Shown here piece by piece: positions 35,934 through 40,632 of a stretch of 40,632 nt of DNA; the stretch's first letter is position 1, and the number at the start of each line of letters is the position of its first letter. The position numbers and the translations under genes were made by a program. Under the pieces are notes generated by a model. It was given only the letters and a program-made list of their open reading frames with translations, was not told the origin of the DNA and ran no database searches. Source of the stretch: Candidatus Zambryskibacteria bacterium RIFCSPHIGHO2_02_FULL_43_14 (lineage in GTDB: Bacteria > Patescibacteriota > Minisyncoccia > Phycocordibacterales > Zambryskibacteraceae); the NCBI GenBank assembly GCA_001825315.1, contig MHVR01000003.1, positions 1 to 40,632 on the forward strand. Direction: 5' to 3'.

Positions 35934-37517
35934 ATGAATAAAACATGGAAAAGTCTTACATCTCTCGTTACCATTTTTATTGCGATAGGCAGTTTCTCAA
36001 TTCCAAGTGTCAGCGCCGAAGAAGTAAATCTCATTCAGAATTCTTCATTTGAGATTCAAGCTAGCGACGGAAGTCCTGCCAATTGGTCGAAGAATTATTG
36101 GGGTTCTCCGGTGCCGACTTTCAAATATCTCAATACCGGCAGGACTGGCGCGGGGAAAAGTGCTTCAGTTACTCTCAACAGGAAATCGACTGGAGGCGCA
36201 GATTGGGGTCACACCTCAGTCCTTGTCGAAGAGGGTGCTTCTTATAGGTATAGCAATTGGTATAAATCAAATGTCGCGACAGAAATAGATGCGGAGTTTA
36301 CTGATAGCAAGGGGAAACTTTCATATGCTTTGGTAGCCACACTGCCGTCTTCCGGTAATACTTGGAAACAAGCGTCTTCAACTTTAACCATTCCAGCCGA
36401 TGTCACCAAGGTGACGGTCTTCCATTTTATTAGTAAGAAGGGAACACTGACTGTTGATGATTTTTCTCTGGTTAAAGTGGAAACCACACCGACACCTCCA
36501 CCACCTACGGACCCGAATTTGTTTAATAAGGGTTTAGTCACTCTCTCATTCGATGACGGTTTGAAATCGGTCTTTGATAACATTAACCTTCTCGGTAGTC
36601 TCAAGAGCACTCAATATATCTATACCGAACCGATGTTTGGTGCTACGGAATGCGCAGGCGCCTGTTACGAAGACTTCATGAATATTTCTAACGTTAAAAG
36701 TCTCTACAATGCCGGTCATGAAGTCGCGTCGCATACTCGCTCTCATCCTAACCTGACCGCCGTTTCGGCCGTCACGAAACTCTTCGAAACAGACGGTTCC
36801 CGTCTCGATCTCTTGAGAGAAATAGGCATTCCAGTTTCTAATCTCGCATATCCCTATGGCGAATCTAACACCGATGTTGTAGCCAAATTACAGTCAGCCG
36901 GTTTTGTCGGAGCTCGCACGGTTGTTCCGGATGATCTCAATACTAGAAACACGAACCGCTACGCTCTCTTCGCGCGGCAGGTAAACGGCAATACCAGTTT
37001 TGCAGAAGTGAAGAGTTGGATTGACGAAGCAATTTTAAGTAAAAAGTGGCTCATTCTTGTATTCCACGAAATTAGAAATTCTTGTGGTAGTGAAGTTTAT
37101 TGCGCCACACCCACAACTCTTAGCGGTATCGTCAGTTATCTCACAACTCAAAACAGTAATGTCAATGTGGTCACAGTAGCTCAAGGTCTTGCTCAAATGA
37201 ACAATAATCCTGTTTCTAATCCCGGTGTACCAGTCATCGCACAAGAAGATATTACTGTCACTACCACTTCTCAAACCGGCGCTCCGGTAACATTTTCACC
37301 CGCGGTTTCAGACGATGACACAGGTCTGTCTCTTACTCTCAACGCTTTTTGTACCATAGCAAATACCGTTCCTGACCCTTATTCAGGATTAATTTTTCCA
37401 ACAGTTGTCACTTCCGGATACACTTTTTCGATAGGGACAACGATCGTAACGTGTACAGCAACGGATACGGGTGGACGTATCGGCACTAAAACTTTTACCG
37501 TAAAAGTGACAAATTGA
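35934..37517 (+). CDS. Secreted polysaccharide deacetylase (NodB) with N-terminal carbohydrate-binding-like domain and C-terminal HYR-like module
   Basis: NLIQNSSFEIQASDGSPANWSKNYWG N-terminal module; LVTLSFDDGLKSVFDN, HEVASHTRSHPNL, NLAYPYGES, LILVFHEI. Confidence 0.9.
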   Translation: MNKTWKSLTSLVTIFIAIGSFSIPSVSAEEVNLIQNSSFEIQASDGSPANWSKNYWGSPVPTFKYLNTGRTGAGKSASVTLNRKSTGGADWGHTSVLVEEGASYRYSNWYKSNVATEIDAEFTDSKGKLSYALVATLPSSGNTWKQASSTLTIPADVTKVTVFHFISKKGTLTVDDFSLVKVETTPTPPPPTDPNLFNKGLVTLSFDDGLKSVFDNINLLGSLKSTQYIYTEPMFGATECAGACYEDFMNISNVKSLYNAGHEVASHTRSHPNLTAVSAVTKLFETDGSRLDLLREIGIPVSNLAYPYGESNTDVVAKLQSAGFVGARTVVPDDLNTRNTNRYALFARQVNGNTSFAEVKSWIDEAILSKKWLILVFHEIRNSCGSEVYCATPTTLSGIVSYLTTQNSNVNVVTVAQGLAQMNNNPVSNPGVPVIAQEDITVTTTSQTGAPVTFSPAVSDDDTGLSLTLNAFCTIANTVPDPYSGLIFPTVVTSGYTFSIGTTIVTCTATDTGGRIGTKTFTVKVTN

Positions 37518-37587
37518 TTACTTAATTTGTTTATCCAATAATTTTTTATTAAAAGACAAAATTTTTCTATCCACATTTTGTACACAG

Positions 37588-37616
37588 AGAAATGCACACA
37601 ATGCATTTTCTTTTTA
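37588..37616 (+). terminator. Putative terminator after the second deacetylase
   Basis: GAAATGCA-caca-aTGCATTTTC hairpin followed by TTTTTATT. Confidence 0.4.
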
Positions 37617-37709
37617 TTCAATTAAGAAATAAACTTCTGTCTAATGGACACTATACGTGTCGCATGACAAAAATAAAATTAGTACTTTAAAAAATAATTT
37701 AAATTAATT

Positions 37710-38633
37710 ATGAAAAGAATTCTTTTAAGTTTGGGAATGATAGTCTTCGTCGGAGGACTAGTTGCCGGAGCCACTGGCGCCTTCTTCTCTGATGAGGAAA
37801 CCTCAACGGGGAATACGTTTGCGGCTGGAGATATTGATCTCCAGATTGATAACGAGAGTTATGTAGTTGATTACAATATTCCGCAGTATCTAAACCCAAC
37901 AGGTCAGTTTATCTTCAGTACATCGACTTCTTGGGCGCTCGCAGATCTTGTAGCAGGTGTGCAAAAATTCTTTAACTTCTCTGACCTCAAACCAGGTGAC
38001 ATGGGAGAAGATACCATCTCAATTCATGTAGGCAGCAATAATGCATGGATGTGCGCTGCTGCACATATTACTGCAGATGAAGATGTAGATTGTACTGAAC
38101 CAGAGCTAACTAATGATCCGAGCTGTAACATTAATCCACTACTTGATGACGGTGAACTTGACGAAGGACTCCAATTCGCATTCTGGGCGGACGACGGCGA
38201 TAATGTATATGAGCCAGGCACTCCTACACAAGGCGGGATTGCAGAAGTCATCTTTCTTTCTGGCACTCTCGCAAATATGGGCGCGGCAGGGCAAATTACT
38301 CTTGCAGATTCGGTAAGTAGCATACTTGGTGGTAATACTCCAATCCCAGGAGACACCACTTTCTACATTGGTAAGGCGTGGTGTTTTGGAACACTGGTAA
38401 CTTCAGGTTTAACGCAGGATGGTATAGGCAAAACAGGCGATCCGCTTAACAACATTCCTTCAACGAACGGTCCAATTCAGCGACCGGGGGGTGTGGCGTG
38501 TGGCGGTTCTGGTGTAAACAATGCGGCACAGACTGATCGGGTTCAGGGCGATATGCAGTTCTATGCAGTTCAAGCGCGGAACAATCCGAACTTCCTTTGC
38601 TCAATAAACTACATACCACAGTGGTCTAACTAG
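37710..38633 (+). CDS. TasA/CalY-like protein with SipW-dependent-type signal peptide, paralog 1
   Basis: MKRILLSLGMIVFVGGLVAGATGAFFSDEETSTGNTFAAGDIDLQIDNES; NFSDLKPGDMGEDTISIHV; FWADDGDNVYEPG. Confidence 0.9.
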   Translation: MKRILLSLGMIVFVGGLVAGATGAFFSDEETSTGNTFAAGDIDLQIDNESYVVDYNIPQYLNPTGQFIFSTSTSWALADLVAGVQKFFNFSDLKPGDMGEDTISIHVGSNNAWMCAAAHITADEDVDCTEPELTNDPSCNINPLLDDGELDEGLQFAFWADDGDNVYEPGTPTQGGIAEVIFLSGTLANMGAAGQITLADSVSSILGGNTPIPGDTTFYIGKAWCFGTLVTSGLTQDGIGKTGDPLNNIPSTNGPIQRPGGVACGGSGVNNAAQTDRVQGDMQFYAVQARNNPNFLCSINYIPQWSN

Positions 38634-38651
38634 TAATTCTCTCTAGCCGTT

Positions 38652-38678
38652 CAGGAGCTCTGCAAAACAGGGCTCTTG
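38652..38678. promoter_or_regulatory. Intergenic hairpin between TasA-like paralogs 1 and 2
   Basis: CAGGAGCTCTG-CAAAA-CAGGGCTCTTG, 11-bp stem including wobble pairs, no U-run. Confidence 0.4.
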
Positions 38679-38721
38679 CGGGCTGGATGGGAATTCAGCT
38701 TTACAAATTTAATATTTACTC

Positions 38722-39894
38722 ATGCGACGCATAATAATCGGACTCATCACTATCGTTGGAGCGGGAGCCATGGTCATTTCCGGGGCGACGGGCGCGTTCT
38801 TCTCTGATACAGAGACGTCAACGGGCAACACCTTCACTGCGGGAGCGATTGACCTCAAGATAGACAACGACAGCTGGTACAACGGCAATCGTTGCACGAA
38901 CGTTGGTACACAGGAGAATCCTGTGTGGCAATGGCAAGGAACAGCCGGGTTCCCTGTATCAGGAACTTCTTGCACGACTTCGTTTAAGCCATCCAACCTT
39001 GACGGTCTCCTCTTCTTCAACTTTCGCGATTTGAAACCGGATGACGAGGGCGAGGACACAATATCTATCGATGTCCAAAACGATGCATGGACGTGTATGG
39101 ACCTGACACTAACTTCGGATGACGACAAGTCTTCGACTGAACCGGAACTCGATGCTCCCGATGTTCTAGAGAACTCCGGAGATGCATGGGACGGCGAACT
39201 TGCTGATGCAATCAACTTCTTCTGGTGGGCAGATGACGGAGACAACGTGTATGAAGTAGGTGAGAACCAGATAACAAATGGCGTGATAAGTCTTGCTAAT
39301 CTTGATGACACATTCCCGATTGCCATTGCTGACTCCGAAAACAATGTCTGGGGTGATGTTGGCAATCCTGTGCCAGGAGGCGAGACGGTTTACATTGCCA
39401 AAGCATGGTGCATGGGGACATTGACGCTTGATGCAGTACCAGTAGGAGATAATCCATCTGTAGATCCAGGTGTTAACTGTGACGGTACAGCACTTGGTAA
39501 TGTAACCCAGACCGACATGGCCGAGCTAAACATTATCTTCAGCGCAGTACAAGCGCGACACAACCCTAACTTCGAATGCAATCCCGATGTAAGACCTCTA
39601 CCAATTCTCACGGTTAACAAAATTCTGACAGCCGATACTGTGGGAATCAGCGTTGAGGACTTCACGCTCCACATTTCCGGACCAAGTATTGAAATGGACG
39701 TGACTGACAATATTCCAGTACCCGATCTTCCTGTTGGGACCTACACTGTATCCGAAACTATTACCGGTGATGTGGGTGGAAAAACATTCACCACGACATT
39801 TGGCGGCGCGTGTGACTCCAGTACTCATCAAGTTACTCTCGGACTTGGAGACAATCTTGTTTGCACCATCGTCAATGTAGAGAACGGAATCTAG
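38722..39894 (+). CDS. TasA/CalY-like protein, paralog 2, with extra C-terminal prealbumin/SpaA-like domain
   Basis: GATGAFFSDTETSTGNTFTAGAIDLKIDNDSWY; FRDLKPDDEGEDTISIDV; FWWADDGDNVYEVGE; C-terminal LTVNKILTADTVGISVEDFTLHISG...VGTYTVSETITG...CTIVNVEN. Confidence 0.9.
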   Translation: MRRIIIGLITIVGAGAMVISGATGAFFSDTETSTGNTFTAGAIDLKIDNDSWYNGNRCTNVGTQENPVWQWQGTAGFPVSGTSCTTSFKPSNLDGLLFFNFRDLKPDDEGEDTISIDVQNDAWTCMDLTLTSDDDKSSTEPELDAPDVLENSGDAWDGELADAINFFWWADDGDNVYEVGENQITNGVISLANLDDTFPIAIADSENNVWGDVGNPVPGGETVYIAKAWCMGTLTLDAVPVGDNPSVDPGVNCDGTALGNVTQTDMAELNIIFSAVQARHNPNFECNPDVRPLPILTVNKILTADTVGISVEDFTLHISGPSIEMDVTDNIPVPDLPVGTYTVSETITGDVGGKTFTTTFGGACDSSTHQVTLGLGDNLVCTIVNVENGI

Positions 39895-39914
39895 TCTTTA
39901 GAAAATAATCTTGC

Positions 39915-40632
39915 ATGTCCACGACAATCATAAAAATTGTTGGGAGGGGAGTCCTGTTAGCGGGATTCTTTGCGCTGGTGGTAAGCGCGTTATATGCAAG
40001 AGAAGCCGAACCCGGTATAACCTTCGCTACTTACGGCATTGACCTCAAGATAGATAGTGAGGCGAGTTATAACGGTTTGCCAGTGCCTTCTGGCACATGG
40101 GATCTCAAGAATTTGGTGCCGGGCTCCGACCACTTCTTTAACTTCGACGACATTAAGCCCGGTGACTATGGCGAAAACACTATCAGCATGCATGTAAAAA
40201 AATCTGATGCATGGCTCTGTCTTGATTTTAAAAATCTCGATGAAAATGAAAATGGTGTTAACGAACCGGAGTCGCACGAAGATGTGGATGGTGTAGCAGA
40301 TGGAGAACTGGCGGAGGTGATGGAATTCTTCTCATGGCTTGATGATGGAGACAACATTTTCGAGCTCGGGGAAAAGCCGCTTTTCGGCACCGCAACCCAG
40401 TCGGCTGTGGAAGTGTTGAACGAAAAAACTTACACCATCGGCGATGCCGGTCAAGGTGGCTCGTGCAAAATAAATCAGAGTAGATATATAGGCATTTACT
40501 GGTGCGCGGGGGACCTTGAAGTCAACCTTGATACCGCAGAAATCACTTGCGATGGCTCGGGGCTTGGCAACGAAACCCAGACCGACTCTATGACCGTCGA
40601 TGTCTCCATTCGCGCCCTGCCAGCCAAAGAAA
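39915..40632 (+). CDS. TasA/CalY-like protein, paralog 3 (open at window end), signal region diverged
   Basis: Not in the ORF track because it has no stop in the window. MSTTIIKIVGRGVLLAGFFALVVSALYAREAEPGITFATYGIDLKIDSEASYNG...FDDIKPGDYGENTISMHV...FFSWLDDGDNIFELGE. Confidence 0.85.
   Translation, partial: MSTTIIKIVGRGVLLAGFFALVVSALYAREAEPGITFATYGIDLKIDSEASYNGLPVPSGTWDLKNLVPGSDHFFNFDDIKPGDYGENTISMHVKKSDAWLCLDFKNLDENENGVNEPESHEDVDGVADGELAEVMEFFSWLDDGDNIFELGEKPLFGTATQSAVEVLNEKTYTIGDAGQGGSCKINQSRYIGIYWCAGDLEVNLDTAEITCDGSGLGNETQTDSMTVDVSIRALPAKE

Noticed and set aside
38709-39365. Antisense ORF 218 aa opposite TasA-like paralog 2
   Set aside because: Ser-rich shadow ORF; the sense strand has clear signal peptide and family motifs.

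Overview
The window looks like chromosomal DNA from a Patescibacteria/CPR (Parcubacteria-like) bacterium; this lineage call is inferred from gene content and style, not tested. The left part (1-14.2 kb) is mostly housekeeping: parB (cut by the window edge), RelA/SpoT, topA, dprA, serS, an FtsQ-like protein, a membrane-anchored Clp-type AAA+ protein, dus and a very compact dnaX. It is interrupted at 6.6-8.5 kb by a REP-associated tyrosine transposase (RAYT) with three copies of its putative hairpin and by a GC-rich stand-alone gene cassette. The middle (14-23.5 kb) is accessory: tRNA-Gln(TTG), a small wHTH regulator with operator-like palindromes, a DKNYY-type protein, a scar in which a cyclodipeptide-synthase-like gene is cut by an internally deleted RAYT element with 23-bp inverted repeats, DsrE, SHOCT, Gmad2-like, hydrolase and DoxX proteins, and a three-gene envelope cassette (coiled-coil, LysM, Gly/Asn/His-rich). 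The right part (23.5-40.6 kb) reads as one cell-surface/extracellular-matrix locus: MurA-like enzyme, nucleotide-sugar dehydrogenase, SDR epimerase, a processive GT2 fused to a peptidoglycan-binding-like domain, a PG-binding/DPBB-like secreted protein, two paralogous NodB deacetylase-adhesins, a CAP protein, and three tandem TasA/CalY-like (SipW-type) proteins, the last open at the window end. The best candidates for something undescribed are this EPS + deacetylase + TasA-like locus, the GT2 fusion, the disrupted CDPS-like gene, and the RAYT that carries its own REP hairpin inside its coding sequence. No CRISPR array was seen. All family calls come from reading motifs; no database search was run.
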